Below, piece by piece: positions 18,324 through 27,270 of a DNA stretch of 64,000 nucleotides (positions within the stretch are counted from its first letter, which is position 1; every line of letters begins with the position of its first letter). The DNA lies in the NCBI RefSeq assembly GCF_019145205.1, contig NZ_JAHSTT010000002.1, forward strand, positions 496,001-560,000. The letters run 5' to 3'. The stretch is from Pseudomonas khavaziana (lineage in GTDB: Bacteria; Pseudomonadota; Gammaproteobacteria; Pseudomonadales; Pseudomonadaceae). The notes under the pieces were generated by a model, which did not search any database, was not told the origin of the DNA, and worked only from the letters and a program-made list of their open reading frames with translations. A program made the translations under genes and the position numbers.

Positions 18324-19358
18324 ATGGATATCACGCAATTGCTGACGGCCAGCGTAAGCCGAGGCGCCTCCGACCTGCATCTGTCGGCCGGCCTGGCGCC
18401 GATGCTGCGCATCGATGGCGAAGTCTGGCCCATGGATTGGCCGAGGCTTGAGGCATCGCAAATGGTCGACCTGGTGTGCCCTTTACTGAGTAAACACCAA
18501 CAAAAGGATTTCGAAACATCTCTTGAAACGGATTTTGCCTTCGAGTTGCCTGGAGTGGCGCGTTTCCGGGCAAACGTGTTCCGCCAGGATCGCGGCGTGG
18601 GTGCGGTATTTCGCACTATCCCGACCGAGGTCCAGAGCCTGGAAGACTTGGGGTTGGGCGAGGTTTTCCAGCGTATCGCCCAGCTTCCACGCGGCCTGGT
18701 CCTGGTCACTGGGCCCACCGGTTCGGGTAAGTCCACCACCTTGGCGGCGATGATCGATCACCTTAACCAGCACCGACGCCAGCATATCCTCACCCTGGAA
18801 GACCCCATCGAATTTATCCACAGGCCGAAAATGGCCCTGGTCACCCAGCGCCAAGTGCACCGCGATAGCCACAGCTTTTCGGTCGCCCTGCGCTCGGCCC
18901 TGCGGGAAGACCCGGATGTGATACTGGTGGGTGAGCTACGCGACCTGGAAACCATTCGCCTGGCGCTGACGGCGGCTGAGACCGGACACCTGGTATTTGG
19001 CACCCTGCACACTTCATCGGCAGCAAAGACCGTGGACAGGCTGGTGGATGTCTTCCCGGCCGGGGAAAAGGCCATGGTCCGCGCGATGTTGTCAGAGTCG
19101 CTGCAGGCGGTGGCGTCCCAGGTACTGGTGAAGAAGGTCGGTGGCGGTCGCGTGGCCGCCCATGAAATCATGTTGGGCACGCCGGCGATTCGCAATCTGA
19201 TCCGCGAAGACAAGGTGGCGCAGATGGTCTCGGCGATCCAGACCGGTGGGGCGTTGGGGATGAAGACGCTGGATATGAGTTTGAAGGCGTTGGTTGCGCG
19301 AGGCGTGGTCAGTCGAGACGATGCGCGAGAGAAGGCGAGGGTGCCTGGGGATATATAA
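18324..19358 (+). CDS. pilT: Type IV pilus retraction ATPase PilT
   Basis: A 344-residue hexameric motor ATPase that depolymerises type IV pili. Walker A GPTGSGKSTTLAAMI is near residue 130; the Asp box EDPIEFIH, Walker B DVILVGELRD, the His box ETGHLVFGTLHTSSA and the C-terminal retraction motif AIRNLIRED are all present, which distinguishes PilT from PilB. ATG 18324 gives the canonical N-terminus MDITQLLTASVSRGASDLHL; an in-frame ATG at 18312 is possible. In P. aeruginosa pilU follows; here a REPIN follows and no pilU fragment is visible. Confidence 0.96.
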   Translation: MDITQLLTASVSRGASDLHLSAGLAPMLRIDGEVWPMDWPRLEASQMVDLVCPLLSKHQQKDFETSLETDFAFELPGVARFRANVFRQDRGVGAVFRTIPTEVQSLEDLGLGEVFQRIAQLPRGLVLVTGPTGSGKSTTLAAMIDHLNQHRRQHILTLEDPIEFIHRPKMALVTQRQVHRDSHSFSVALRSALREDPDVILVGELRDLETIRLALTAAETGHLVFGTLHTSSAAKTVDRLVDVFPAGEKAMVRAMLSESLQAVASQVLVKKVGGGRVAAHEIMLGTPAIRNLIREDKVAQMVSAIQTGGALGMKTLDMSLKALVARGVVSRDDAREKARVPGDI

Positions 19359-19383
19359 AATCGGGAGATATAAGGAGATCCAA

Positions 19384-19473
19384 ATGTGGGAGGGGGCTTG
19401 CCCCGATAGCGGCGGATCAGTCAGCTTATCTTTAGCTGACCCACTGCAATCGGGAGCAAGCCCCCTCCCACAT
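19384..19473. repeat. REPIN, GTGGGAGGGGGC family
   Basis: Inverted REP halves with core GATCAGTCAGCTTATCTTTAGC, between convergent pilT and the NlpC/P60 gene. The left arm has a one-base deletion (GCTTGCCCCG in place of GCTTGCTCCCG). Confidence 0.92.
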
Positions 19474-19497
19474 TGTTTACTGTATTCCAGCTGAAGA

Positions 19498-20136
19498 TCA
19501 GCGCTGCACGATCCGCAGGTTGCTGTTCTGCTCTTTCGGCAGCACCCGCTTGGCAATCACGTAGTTCTTGTTCCAAAACGGCTTTTTCAGCGTGTCGATG
19601 CTTACCGACTTGCCACGGCGCGGCGCGTGGATAAAGCGGTCGTTGCCCAGGTAGATGGCAACGTGGTTGACCTGGCGGCTCTTCAACTTGAAGAACAACA
19701 GATCGCCTGGCTTCAGGTCTTTGCGATCAACCTTCAAGCCGTGGCCGGCCGCCATGGCGTTGGAAGTGCGTGGCAAATCCACCGCTTTTACATCGTTAAA
19801 GGCATATTTCACCAAACCGCTGCAGTCGAACCCTTTACTTGGGCTGCTGCCGCCCCAACGATAGGGAGTACCGAGCACGTTGACGGCGCGGCTGAGCACG
19901 TTGCTGCTTTGCTTGGTGTTCACCGCCATCAGGCCGGGAGTTGCTTTACCGTGGGCCTTGCTCACTTGAGTCGGGCGGTTGACGGTCAGCTTTGCCGATT
20001 TGGCCGTGCTGGTTGTGCTGTGGACTTTAGGGGTGAAACCATTGACGTTCGGAAGTCGTTGCTCACGATTGGTGGCGTGGGCGGCCAGTGGCATTAATAG
20101 GCAGATGGTCAGCCATGTCTTGAAAAATGGTCGCAT
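19498..20136 (-). CDS. Exported NlpC/P60 peptidoglycan endopeptidase
   Basis: A 212-residue protein with signal peptide MRPFFKTWLTICLLMPLAAHA and a Ser/Thr/Lys-rich linker to about residue 75. The NlpC/P60 cysteine-peptidase domain follows: catalytic Cys in GFDCSGLVKYAF, catalytic His in VNHVAIYLG, and third polar residue His in DRFIHAPRRG. Such enzymes cleave D-Glu-mDAP bonds in stem peptides. No lipobox is seen, so it is probably periplasmic or loosely envelope-bound. Monocistronic with REPINs on the 3' side. Confidence 0.92.
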   Translation of the reverse strand: MRPFFKTWLTICLLMPLAAHATNREQRLPNVNGFTPKVHSTTSTAKSAKLTVNRPTQVSKAHGKATPGLMAVNTKQSSNVLSRAVNVLGTPYRWGGSSPSKGFDCSGLVKYAFNDVKAVDLPRTSNAMAAGHGLKVDRKDLKPGDLLFFKLKSRQVNHVAIYLGNDRFIHAPRRGKSVSIDTLKKPFWNKNYVIAKRVLPKEQNSNLRIVQR

Positions 20137-20385
20137 TAGGCGTGGCTCTTATGGGTTTGCGCGCAACTTTATAACAGCTTTTTGTGTCGTTCTCAGGCCG
20201 TTTGTCGACTGAACCTTGGGGTCAAATTCAGGAAAAACGCGACGAATTGCCGCAATTGTCCTACACAAGTCAGGTGGCATAAGGCTTTGAGGGCAGGAAG
20301 ATACCATTTGCCGTACGTCGGGCGCTCGTAAAAAAGTCACAAAGAAAATGAAAAAATTTATCTATCGAAGCAAAAGAGGTACCTC

Positions 20386-20814
20386 ATGAACACCTATCAA
20401 CAGGTTGGTCAGCAGCAAGATACCCATAGCAAGGTGATCGGTTACCTGCTTTGGATTTTCGGTTTTACCGGGGCGCATCGCTTTTATTACGGCAAGCCCG
20501 TGACCGGCACGATCTGGTTTTTCACCTTCGGCCTGCTGGGCATTGGCTGGCTGATCGACTTGTTCCTGATCCCGGCCATGGACCGTGAAGCCGACCTGCG
20601 TTTTACCGCCGGGCCGATCGAATACAACGTCGCGTGGATTCTGTTGGCGTTCCTGGGTGTGTTCGGTGTGCACCGTATGTACCAGGGCAAATGGATCACC
20701 GGCCTGATCTACCTGCTGACCGGCGGTTTGTTCCTGCTGGGGGTGCTGTATGACTTCTGGACGTTGAATACGCAGATTTCGGTTCGTAATGCAGAGCGTA
20801 ATAACGGGCGCTGA
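20386..20814 (+). CDS. TM2-domain membrane protein with two TM2 units
   Basis: A 142-residue membrane protein made of two similar halves. Residues 18-65 (YLLWIFGFTGAHRFYYGK..TGTIW) and 84-128 (AFLGVFGVHRMYQGKWITGL) both show the TM2 pattern: helix, GxxGxHR(F/M)YxG loop, second helix ending in (I/Y)D(L/F)(F/W). The family is widespread with no settled function. A fair ribosome site (AAAGAGG) precedes the ATG. The 249-base region between this gene and the divergent NlpC/P60 gene is AT-richer and holds both promoters but no recognised motif. Confidence 0.88.
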   Translation: MNTYQQVGQQQDTHSKVIGYLLWIFGFTGAHRFYYGKPVTGTIWFFTFGLLGIGWLIDLFLIPAMDREADLRFTAGPIEYNVAWILLAFLGVFGVHRMYQGKWITGLIYLLTGGLFLLGVLYDFWTLNTQISVRNAERNNGR

Positions 20815-20838
20815 TCTCTCGGCCATATAGAGAACAGA

Positions 20839-20960
20839 ATGTGGGAGGGGCGGTGCGACGATTCGACTTGCTCCCGATAGCGGTGGATCAGCCAGCTCAT
20901 CTTTAGCTGACCCACTGCAATCGGGAGCAAGTCGAATCGTCGCACCGCCCCTCCCACATT
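20839..20960. repeat. Variant REPIN with a 17-base insertion in both arms
   Basis: Arms read GTGGGAGGGG + CGGTGCGACGATTCGAC + TTGCTCCCGAT and the exact reverse complement on the other side. Compared with the other REPINs of this family in the window, the G and C next to TTGC are replaced by a 17-base block present symmetrically in both arms, so base pairing is kept across about 40 bp. The core keeps the usual TTTAGCTGAC. Located between the TM2 gene and pyrC', which converge. Confidence 0.93.
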
Positions 20961-20984
20961 TACTGTGCTTACTTGATATTTGTT

Positions 20985-22256
20985 TTAAGCCTGGTAGCTG
21001 ATACGCCCATCCATGAAGGTGTACCGCACCGTCGCCGGCAGGCTGTGGCCGATGAACGGGCAGTTTTCGCCCTTGGACAGCCAGTGCTCCCCGGCCACCG
21101 TCGAGCTGCCCAGGTCAAACAGCACCAGGTCCGCTGGCGAACCGACTTCAAGCTTGCCCGCCGGCAGGCGCAGGGCCTGAGCCGGGCCGGCGCTCAAGCG
21201 TGCCAGCAGCGTTGGCAGGTCGAGCAAGCCGTCCTCCACCAACGTCATCGCCAGCGGCAGCAACAACTCCACGCTGCTGATGCCCGGCTCGGTCGCACCA
21301 AACGGTGCCAGCTTGGCGTCGCGCTCATGGGGCTGATGATGGCTGGAAATCGCCGATACCACCCCCGACTTCACCGCAGCCCGCAAACCATCACGGTCGG
21401 CCTTGGTTCGCAGGGGCGGCTGCACGTGATAGAGGCTGGAGAAGTCGATCAGCGCTTCATCCGTCAGGATCAGCTGGTACAAGGCGACATCTGCCGTCAC
21501 CGGCAAACCTCGGGCCTGGGCCTGGGCAATCAGGGCCACGCCCCGGGCGCTGGTCAGTTGGCTGAAATGCGCGCGTACACCACTCTGCTCTACCAGCAGC
21601 AGGTCACGGGCCAGGGCCACGGTTTCGGCGGTTTCCGGAATGCCCGGCAAACCGAGGAAACTGGCGACTGCGCCTTCATGAGCCAAGCCGCCCTCGGCCA
21701 GGTCGCGGTCCTGGGAGTGGAAGATCACTGTCAAATCGAAGGTGGCTGCATATTCCAGGGCGCGACACAGGGTGCGCGTGCTGCGGAAGTTGTCCAAGCC
21801 ATTGCCGAAAGCCACGCAACCGGCGTCCCGCAGTGCGATCAGTTCGGCCAGTTGTTCGCCATCCAGGCCTTTGCTCAGGGCGCCGATAGGGAACACCTTG
21901 CAATTGCCGGCTTCGCGGGCGCGATCGAGGATCAGTTCGGTCACCGCCGAAGTATCGAGCACCGGCTTGGTATTGGGCGGGCAGCACAGGCTGGTCACGC
22001 CACCGGCTGCGGCGGCCTGGGTTTCGCTGATGATATTGCCTTTGCGGCTGTAGCCCGGCTCGCGCAGAGCGACGTTCAGGTCCACCAGCCCTGGTGCGGC
22101 CACCAGGCCCTTGGCGTCGATGCTCTCGACGGCGCCGAAGCCATCGGGCGCAGCGCCGATGGCGATGATCTTGCCGGCATCCAGATGTAGATCGGTAACT
22201 TGGTCCAGGCCGCTGGCCGGGTCGATGACTCGGGCGCCGAGAATGCTGAGCTTCAC
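20985..22256 (-). CDS. pyrC': Inactive dihydroorotase-like subunit PyrC' of aspartate transcarbamoylase
   Basis: About 423 residues, amidohydrolase fold. Where a dihydroorotase has the metal ligands in DxHxHxREPG this protein reads [11 protein letters not shown] (about residue 58), so both His are lost and it cannot bind the zinc pair. In Pseudomonas this pseudo-enzyme is a structural partner required for the dodecameric PyrB assembly. GTG at 22256 overlaps the pyrB stop (GTGA) and is preceded by AGGAGCAGG; the long upstream open frame is the pyrB region out of frame. A real dihydroorotase must be encoded elsewhere. Confidence 0.95.
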   Translation of the reverse strand: MKLSILGARVIDPASGLDQVTDLHLDAGKIIAIGAAPDGFGAVESIDAKGLVAAPGLVDLNVALREPGYSRKGNIISETQAAAAGGVTSLCCPPNTKPVLDTSAVTELILDRAREAGNCKVFPIGALSKGLDGEQLAELIALRDAGCVAFGNGLDNFRSTRTLCRALEYAATFDLTVIFHSQDRDLAEGGLAHEGAVASFLGLPGIPETAETVALARDLLLVEQSGVRAHFSQLTSARGVALIAQAQARGLPVTADVALYQLILTDEALIDFSSLYHVQPPLRTKADRDGLRAAVKSGVVSAISSHHQPHERDAKLAPFGATEPGISSVELLLPLAMTLVEDGLLDLPTLLARLSAGPAQALRLPAGKLEVGSPADLVLFDLGSSTVAGEHWLSKGENCPFIGHSLPATVRYTFMDGRISYQA

Positions 22257-23257
22257 TGGGCCTGCTCCTGCTCGAATTGACGTTGCGCGGTTTGCCCGCT
22301 CATGGCCATGGACAACACAGCCATGCGCACGGCGATGCCGTAGGTCACTTGGTTCAAGATCACCGACTGCGGGCCGTCGGCCACCGCCGACTCGATTTCC
22401 ACACCGCGGTTGATCGGCCCCGGGTGCATCACGATAGCGTCCGGCTTGGCGCCCGCCAGGCGTGCAGTGGTCAGGCCGAACAGGCGGTAGAACTCGCCTT
22501 CGCTCGGCAACAGGCCACCGGCCATGCGCTCGCGTTGCAGGCGCAGCATGATCACCACGTCCACATCCTTGAGGCCCTCGGTCATATCGGTGTAGACCTT
22601 CACGCCGTATTGTTCGATACCGATGGGCAACAGGGTCTTGGGTGCGATCACGCGGATATCCGGGCAACCCAGGGCCTTCAGGGCCAGCATGTTCGAGCGC
22701 GCCACCCGCGAATGCAGGATGTCGCCGACGATGGCCACCGAGAGGTTTTCAAAGCTGCCCTTGTGCCGACGGATGGTGAGCATGTCGAGCATGCCCTGGG
22801 TCGGGTGGGCGTGACGGCCGTCGCCGCCGTTGATGATCGCGACGTTCGGGCACACGTGCTCGGCAATGAAGTGTGCGGCGCCGGAGTCACCATGGCGTAC
22901 CACGAACATGTCGGCTGCCATGGCTTCCAGGTTGCGCAGGGTGTCGAGCAGGGTCTCGCCCTTGCTCGCCGACGAGGTCGACACGTTCAGCGTGATCACG
23001 TCGGCCGACAGCCGCTGGGCTGCCAGCTCAAAGGTGGTACGGGTACGGGTGGAGTTCTCGAAGAACACATTGCAGATGGTTTTGCCGCGCAGCAGCGGGA
23101 CCTTCTTCACCGCCCGGCCACCGACCTCAAGGAACGAGTCAGCGGTGTCGAGGATTTCGGTGAGCAGTTCGCGGGGCAAACCGTCGAGGGACAAGAAATG
23201 TTGCAACTGGCCCTGAGCATTGAGCTGCAGCGGGCGCTTGGCATCTAGAGGCGTCAT
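22253..23257 (-). CDS. pyrB: Aspartate carbamoyltransferase catalytic subunit PyrB
   Basis: A 334-residue enzyme condensing carbamoyl phosphate and aspartate, the committed step of pyrimidine synthesis. Carbamoyl-phosphate motif [18 protein letters not shown] is near residue 65; [15 protein letters not shown] and [11 protein letters not shown] are the other signatures. The N-terminal extension before the core ([18 protein letters not shown]) is typical of the Pseudomonas class, where nucleotide effectors bind on PyrB itself because PyrI is absent. Coupled to pyrC' by a GTGA overlap and placed 24 bases after pyrR. Confidence 0.97.
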   Translation of the reverse strand: MTPLDAKRPLQLNAQGQLQHFLSLDGLPRELLTEILDTADSFLEVGGRAVKKVPLLRGKTICNVFFENSTRTRTTFELAAQRLSADVITLNVSTSSASKGETLLDTLRNLEAMAADMFVVRHGDSGAAHFIAEHVCPNVAIINGGDGRHAHPTQGMLDMLTIRRHKGSFENLSVAIVGDILHSRVARSNMLALKALGCPDIRVIAPKTLLPIGIEQYGVKVYTDMTEGLKDVDVVIMLRLQRERMAGGLLPSEGEFYRLFGLTTARLAGAKPDAIVMHPGPINRGVEIESAVADGPQSVILNQVTYGIAVRMAVLSMAMSGQTAQRQFEQEQAQ

Positions 23258-23281
23258 CGCGGGGACTCTGTACAAGGCGGT

Positions 23282-23788
23282 TTAAAGGGCAAGGTCTTGC
23301 AGTTCGAGTTCGAGCGGCGTGGGACCGGACAATTTTACCCGCTGCTGGGCGCAAAGCGACAGGGTCGCGCCGACCACGTCCGGGCTGATCGGCAATTCGC
23401 CGGCGTCCAGGTCCAGCAGGCACACCAAGGTCACGCTGGCCGGGCGGCCGTAGTCGAATAGCTCGTTCAGGGCGGCGCGGATGGTGCGGCCGCTCATCAG
23501 CACGTCGTCGATCAATACCAGGTGCTGGCCTTCGATCTCGAACGGCAGGGCCGAAGGACGCACTTGCGGGTGCAGGCCGTTCTGGCTGAAGTCGTCGCGG
23601 TAGAAGGATACATCCAGCGTACCCAGGGGCGAATCGCTGCCCATCTCTTCCAGCAGCGCCTGGGCCACCCACACACCGCCGGTGCGGATACCGATAAAGC
23701 GCGGTTCGCTGACGGCGCGGTGTTCCAGATGCGCCTTGAGGCGTATTGCCATCTGGCTGATCAGTTCGGCGGGGTTGGGCAAGCTCAT
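23282..23788 (-). CDS. pyrR: PyrR bifunctional regulator / uracil phosphoribosyltransferase family
   Basis: A 168-residue type I phosphoribosyltransferase. The PRPP loop is [21 protein letters not shown] near residue 90, with the substrate region [10 protein letters not shown] and DVSFYRDDF. In Gram-positives PyrR attenuates pyr transcription; in Pseudomonas it heads pyrR-pyrB-pyrC' and its regulatory role is less clear. I see no obvious attenuator between pyrR and pyrB (24 bases). A REPIN lies just upstream of the start. Confidence 0.93.
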   Translation of the reverse strand: MSLPNPAELISQMAIRLKAHLEHRAVSEPRFIGIRTGGVWVAQALLEEMGSDSPLGTLDVSFYRDDFSQNGLHPQVRPSALPFEIEGQHLVLIDDVLMSGRTIRAALNELFDYGRPASVTLVCLLDLDAGELPISPDVVGATLSLCAQQRVKLSGPTPLELELQDLAL

Positions 23789-23807
23789 GGTGGCTCCTTG
23801 TTAAGTG

Positions 23808-23908
23808 TGTAGGAGCGAGCGTGCTCGCGAAAAACGTCAACGATAACGCGTGAAAACCTGGAAGTGCGCGGTGCCTGTGAGTTCTTCGCGAGCAAGCTCG
23901 CTCCTACA
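23808..23908. repeat. REPIN, GTAGGAGCGAGC family
   Basis: Inverted REP halves; the left arm carries a one-base mismatch (GAGCGTGCTCG). Lies in the 148-base gap between ruvX and pyrR (same strand), so it is close to the pyrR promoter rather than at a convergent end. Confidence 0.92.
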
Positions 23909-23936
23909 AAAACGGCATAGCAGCAAGCCGCGTCAG

Positions 23937-24374
23937 TCAGGATTCAAATAAAGCCGTGTTTTCATCCAGCCAACCCTGCAACAGCAAGGCGGCGGCGATG
24001 GCGTCCACGGGGTTGTCGCGGTAGCTGCCCTTCTGCCCGCCACGGTCGCGGCGCTCGCCTTTGGCTTCAAAGGTGGTCAGGCGCTCGTCGTGGGTATAGA
24101 AGGGCAGGTTGTAGCGGCCATTGAGGCGGCGGGCGAACTTTTCGGCGCGCAGGCACATGTCGCTGGGCGTGCCGTCCATGTTCAAGGGCAGGCCGACCAC
24201 CACCGCATCTGGCTTCCACTCTTTAATGAGGGCTTCGACCTGATTCCAGTCCGGCACGCCGTTCTGGGCCTTGAGGGTGCACAGTTCGCGGGCCTGGCCG
24301 GTAATCACCTGGCCGACCGCTACGCCGATCTGTTTGGTGCCGTAGTCAAAACCGAGGATCAGACGCAAGGCCAT
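23937..24374 (-). CDS. ruvX: Putative pre-16S rRNA nuclease / Holliday junction resolvase YqgF (RuvX)
   Basis: A 145-residue RNase H-like protein that completes 16S rRNA 5'-end maturation. FDYGTKQIGVAVG carries the first catalytic Asp near residue 9, VVVGLPLNMDGTPS the second acidic region and NPVDAIAAALLLQGWL the third. Its ATG overlaps the yqgE stop by one base (TGATG), so the pair is coupled. The upstream open frame is inside yqgE and is not used. Confidence 0.95.
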   Translation of the reverse strand: MALRLILGFDYGTKQIGVAVGQVITGQARELCTLKAQNGVPDWNQVEALIKEWKPDAVVVGLPLNMDGTPSDMCLRAEKFARRLNGRYNLPFYTHDERLTTFEAKGERRDRGGQKGSYRDNPVDAIAAALLLQGWLDENTALFES

Positions 24375-24943
24375 CAGGCGTGTCCCGCCTGGCTGGTCAA
24401 CAGGCTGAGGTTGACCCGTAGCTTGGCCGCGGCCGCTTCCAGGCGCAGTTCGCTGGCGGTGTTGAACAGGATGTCGGCGTCGAACGGGCAGGTCAGCCAG
24501 GCATTGCTGGCCAGTTCGGCCTCCAGTTGCCCGGCTTCCCAACCGGCGTAGCCTAGGGTGATCACGCTTTGCTCAGGGCCAACACCGTCGGCGATGGCGA
24601 ACAGCACATCCTGGGAAGTGGACAGTGACACGCCTTCAAGGTCGACCGTGGCCTGGAACTTCGGCCCGGTGGGGTGCAGCACAAAGCCGCGATCAGTCTG
24701 CACCGGCCCGCCGATGTAGATCGGTACGCCCTGGCAACGGGCCGGCGGATCGATCTCCGGGCGCAATTGCTCGAGGATATCGGCCAGGTTCAGCTCCTGC
24801 GGGCGGTTGACCACCAGCCCCATGGCACCATTGGCCGTGTGCTCGACGATATAGGTCAAGGTCTGCGCAAAGTTCGGGTCGGCCATATGGGGCATGGCGA
24901 TCAGGAATTGGTGCTTGAGGTAGGTCGGGCTGACGTTTTTCAT
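24374..24943 (-). CDS. yqgE: YqgE/AlgH family protein
   Basis: A 189-residue YqgE/AlgH (DUF179) protein. Signatures: YLKHQFLIAMPHMADPNF at the N-terminus, NGAMGLVVNRP, and SVITLGYAGWEAGQLEAEL. In P. aeruginosa the orthologue AlgH has been linked to alginate regulation, but biochemical function is unknown. ATG 24943 gives the family N-terminus MKNVSPTYLK; a longer frame to 24979 is not conserved. Conserved order gshB-tonB-yqgE-ruvX-pyrR-pyrB. Confidence 0.94.
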   Translation of the reverse strand: MKNVSPTYLKHQFLIAMPHMADPNFAQTLTYIVEHTANGAMGLVVNRPQELNLADILEQLRPEIDPPARCQGVPIYIGGPVQTDRGFVLHPTGPKFQATVDLEGVSLSTSQDVLFAIADGVGPEQSVITLGYAGWEAGQLEAELASNAWLTCPFDADILFNTASELRLEAAAAKLRVNLSLLTSQAGHA

Positions 24944-24980
24944 GTCCGCTAGTGTGGCGTTGGAGGGGCGAACTGACAAG

Positions 24981-25081
24981 TGCAGGAGCGAGCTTGCTCG
25001 CGAAGATCGTCAACGATTACGCGGGCATCCTGAATGGATGCGTCGGCCTGGCGTTTTTCGCGAGCAAGCTCGCTCCTACAT
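24981..25081. repeat. REPIN, GTAGGAGCGAGC family
   Basis: Inverted REP halves (left arm TGCAGGAGCGAGC, one mismatch) between the TonB-like gene and yqgE, both leftward. The right arm ends about 14 bases from the TonB-like stop. Confidence 0.92.
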
Positions 25082-25094
25082 GATGGAGGCGGCA

Positions 25095-26000
25095 TCAGTT
25101 GCTGGACAACCGGTCGCCCTTGGCAAACTTCCAGGTGCGGATGATTTCCAGACGGTCCACGTCGTTCAAATCGCCGCTGAACGGCGCAAAGGGCGCGGCC
25201 AGGCGCACGATGCGCTGGGCGGCCTGGTCCAGCAACGGTTGGCCGGAGGATTCCAGTACCTGCACTTCATAGAGCGAACCGTCACGGTTGATCGACACCA
25301 GCAAGCGCAAATTGCCATAGATCTGTTGGCGCCGGGCTTCTTCCGGGTAGTTGAGGTTGCCGATGCGCTCGACCTTCTTGCGCCACTCGTCCTTATACCA
25401 GGCACCTTTATCGCGCATGGTCGAGGCGGCGTTCAGGCGGTAGATGCGCGGACGCTTGGCGTACAGCTGTTGTTCATGGGCCAGTTCGGCTTCCAGGCTG
25501 GAAATTTCATCGGACAGCGTCGAGCTGTCGAAGGTTGGCGCGGGTTTCACCGGTTCGGGCTTGGGTTCGGTCTTGGTCTTTTCGCGCTGGGTCGGAGCTT
25601 TTTGCGGCTTGGGTGCGACGGTCGTTACGGCGGCCTTGGGCGCAGCCTGCTTGACCTCGGGCTTGGGCGCGGGCGGCGGGGTGACCTTATTGACTTTGTT
25701 GTCGTGGAAGGGCGCGACTTCGGTGGTCTTGGGCACCGCTTTCTTGTCGAGGGTGCCGCTGCCCTGCTGGTTGTCCTGGGCGAGAAAGTCGGCCTTCTCG
25801 GGCTTCTTTTCGCTTTTGAATGTCGCGAGGGTGATTTCCAGAGTCTTGGTGATCTGCTTGGGCTCGACCATGGTGAAGCCAACGCCCAGAAGCAAGGCCA
25901 GGTGAATCAATGCGGCAAGAAACAGGGTAAATCCGAGCCGATCAGCCGGGCGCACGCCTCTCTGGGTGAGTTCTGGGGGCAGATCGGACGGGAGCGTCAT
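25095..26000 (-). CDS. Energy transducer TonB-like protein (TonB3 position)
   Basis: A 301-residue TonB-family protein. One N-terminal TM helix (FTLFLAALIHLALLLGVGFTM), then a long Lys/Pro/Ala-rich periplasm-spanning region to about residue 160, a short charged helix, and a C-terminal TonB domain with YPEEARRQQIYGNLRLLVSINRDGSLYEVQVLESSGQPLLDQAA. It lies between gshB and yqgE, the position of tonB3 in P. aeruginosa, where that gene affects twitching. No ExbB/ExbD or receptor gene is nearby, so an iron-uptake role is not implied by context. Confidence 0.9.
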   Translation of the reverse strand: MTLPSDLPPELTQRGVRPADRLGFTLFLAALIHLALLLGVGFTMVEPKQITKTLEITLATFKSEKKPEKADFLAQDNQQGSGTLDKKAVPKTTEVAPFHDNKVNKVTPPPAPKPEVKQAAPKAAVTTVAPKPQKAPTQREKTKTEPKPEPVKPAPTFDSSTLSDEISSLEAELAHEQQLYAKRPRIYRLNAASTMRDKGAWYKDEWRKKVERIGNLNYPEEARRQQIYGNLRLLVSINRDGSLYEVQVLESSGQPLLDQAAQRIVRLAAPFAPFSGDLNDVDRLEIIRTWKFAKGDRLSSN

Positions 26001-26077
26001 GACAAGAAAACCAACATCGCGCGTTTCACAGGTGGCGCATGATAACGCAATGTTGGTGTGTGTCCGGCTGTTCTATG

Positions 26078-27031
26078 TCACTTGGCTTGTAGCTTGCGCT
26101 CAATGGCAGCCATCAGCATTTCGCCGATGTTCGTGCCAAATGCATTGTCAATCTCGCGAATACACGTTGGACTGGTGACGTTGATTTCAGTGAGATTCTC
26201 ACCAATTACGTCTAGTCCGACAAACAGCAGGCCTTTTTCCCGCAGGGTTGGGCCGACTTGGGCGGCGATCCAGCGGTCCTTGTCCGATAACGGACGCGCT
26301 TCACCGCGACCCCCGGCCGCCAGGTTGCCACGGGTCTCGCCCGCAGCGGGGATGCGCGCCAGGCAGTAATCTACCGGCTCACCGTCGATCATCAGGATGC
26401 GCTTGTCGCCATCCTTGATCGCCGGCAGGTAGGCCTGGCCCATGATCTGCTGGGTGCCCAGCACCGTCAGGGTCTCGAGGATCACCGACAGGTTCGGGTC
26501 GCCGGCGCGGTGACGGAAGATCGAGGTGCCGCCCATGCCGTCCAGTGGCTTAAGAATGACATCGCCATGCTTGGCGGCGAATTCACGCAGTACATCGGCG
26601 CGGCGGCTGACCACGGTCGGTGGCGTGCACTGCGGGAACAGGGTGGCGAACAGCTTTTCATTGCAGTCGCGCAGGCTCTGCGGCTTGTTGACGATCAACA
26701 CGCCAGCGCGTTCGGCCTGCTCCAGCAGGTAGGTGGAATATACAAATTCCATGTCGAATGGCGGGTCCTTGCGCATCAGGATTACGTCAAGGTCGCTCAG
26801 GGGGCTGTCGATCTCGTCCGAAAGCTCGAACCACTTCTCAGGGTTGGCGAACACTTGCAGCGGCCGCATGCGTGCACGGGCCTCGCCGTCACCCTGGTAC
26901 AGGTCGCGCTGTTCCATATAGAACAATGTCCAGCCGCGGGCCTGGGCAGCCAGGAGCATGGCCAGCGAACTGTCCTTTTTATAGGAGATGCTGGCGATAG
27001 GGTCCATGACAATGCCGACGCGAACGCTCAT
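26078..27031 (-). CDS. gshB: Glutathione synthetase GshB
   Basis: A 317-residue ATP-grasp enzyme joining gamma-glutamylcysteine and glycine. MDPIASISYKKDSSLAMLL at the N-terminus, MRKDPPFDMEFVYSTYLLE, VILKPLDGMGGTSIF and the C-terminal GLDVIGENLTEINVTSPT are all diagnostic. Divergent from pilG with a 239-base gap. Cytoplasmic. Downstream comes the TonB-like gene, 77 bases on. Confidence 0.97.
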   Translation of the reverse strand: MSVRVGIVMDPIASISYKKDSSLAMLLAAQARGWTLFYMEQRDLYQGDGEARARMRPLQVFANPEKWFELSDEIDSPLSDLDVILMRKDPPFDMEFVYSTYLLEQAERAGVLIVNKPQSLRDCNEKLFATLFPQCTPPTVVSRRADVLREFAAKHGDVILKPLDGMGGTSIFRHRAGDPNLSVILETLTVLGTQQIMGQAYLPAIKDGDKRILMIDGEPVDYCLARIPAAGETRGNLAAGGRGEARPLSDKDRWIAAQVGPTLREKGLLFVGLDVIGENLTEINVTSPTCIREIDNAFGTNIGEMLMAAIERKLQAK

Positions 27032-27270
27032 GGGGGATTTCCTCTAGCAAATTAGGGCGCATAAAAGTGGCGTCAGAGTGGCGCTGCGGCTGTTGTGGGT
27101 CAAGGAAAAACCACTGGGCGGGTGCCTCGATAGATTGCGCCCGGAGACTGTGCTAAAAAGACTGCCACAACGCAGCAGCCCTTGAATTCCAAGGCTTGCG
27201 GCGTTCATCCTGTGCAACATCAGGCAGTACGCACCGAAAACCGATTCGCTTTGGCGATGGTAGAGCAGAT
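27032..27270. promoter_or_regulatory. Divergent promoter region gshB / pilG
   Basis: A 239-base non-coding gap between divergent gshB and pilG. It must carry the promoter of the Pil-Chp operon. No convincing core promoter or regulator site could be picked out by eye; the open frame upstream of pilG (from 27196) shows no family similarity. Confidence 0.4.

Noticed and set aside
19359..19497. Remnant of pilU after pilT
   Set aside because: The gap contains only a REPIN and short flanks with no similarity to PilU motifs.
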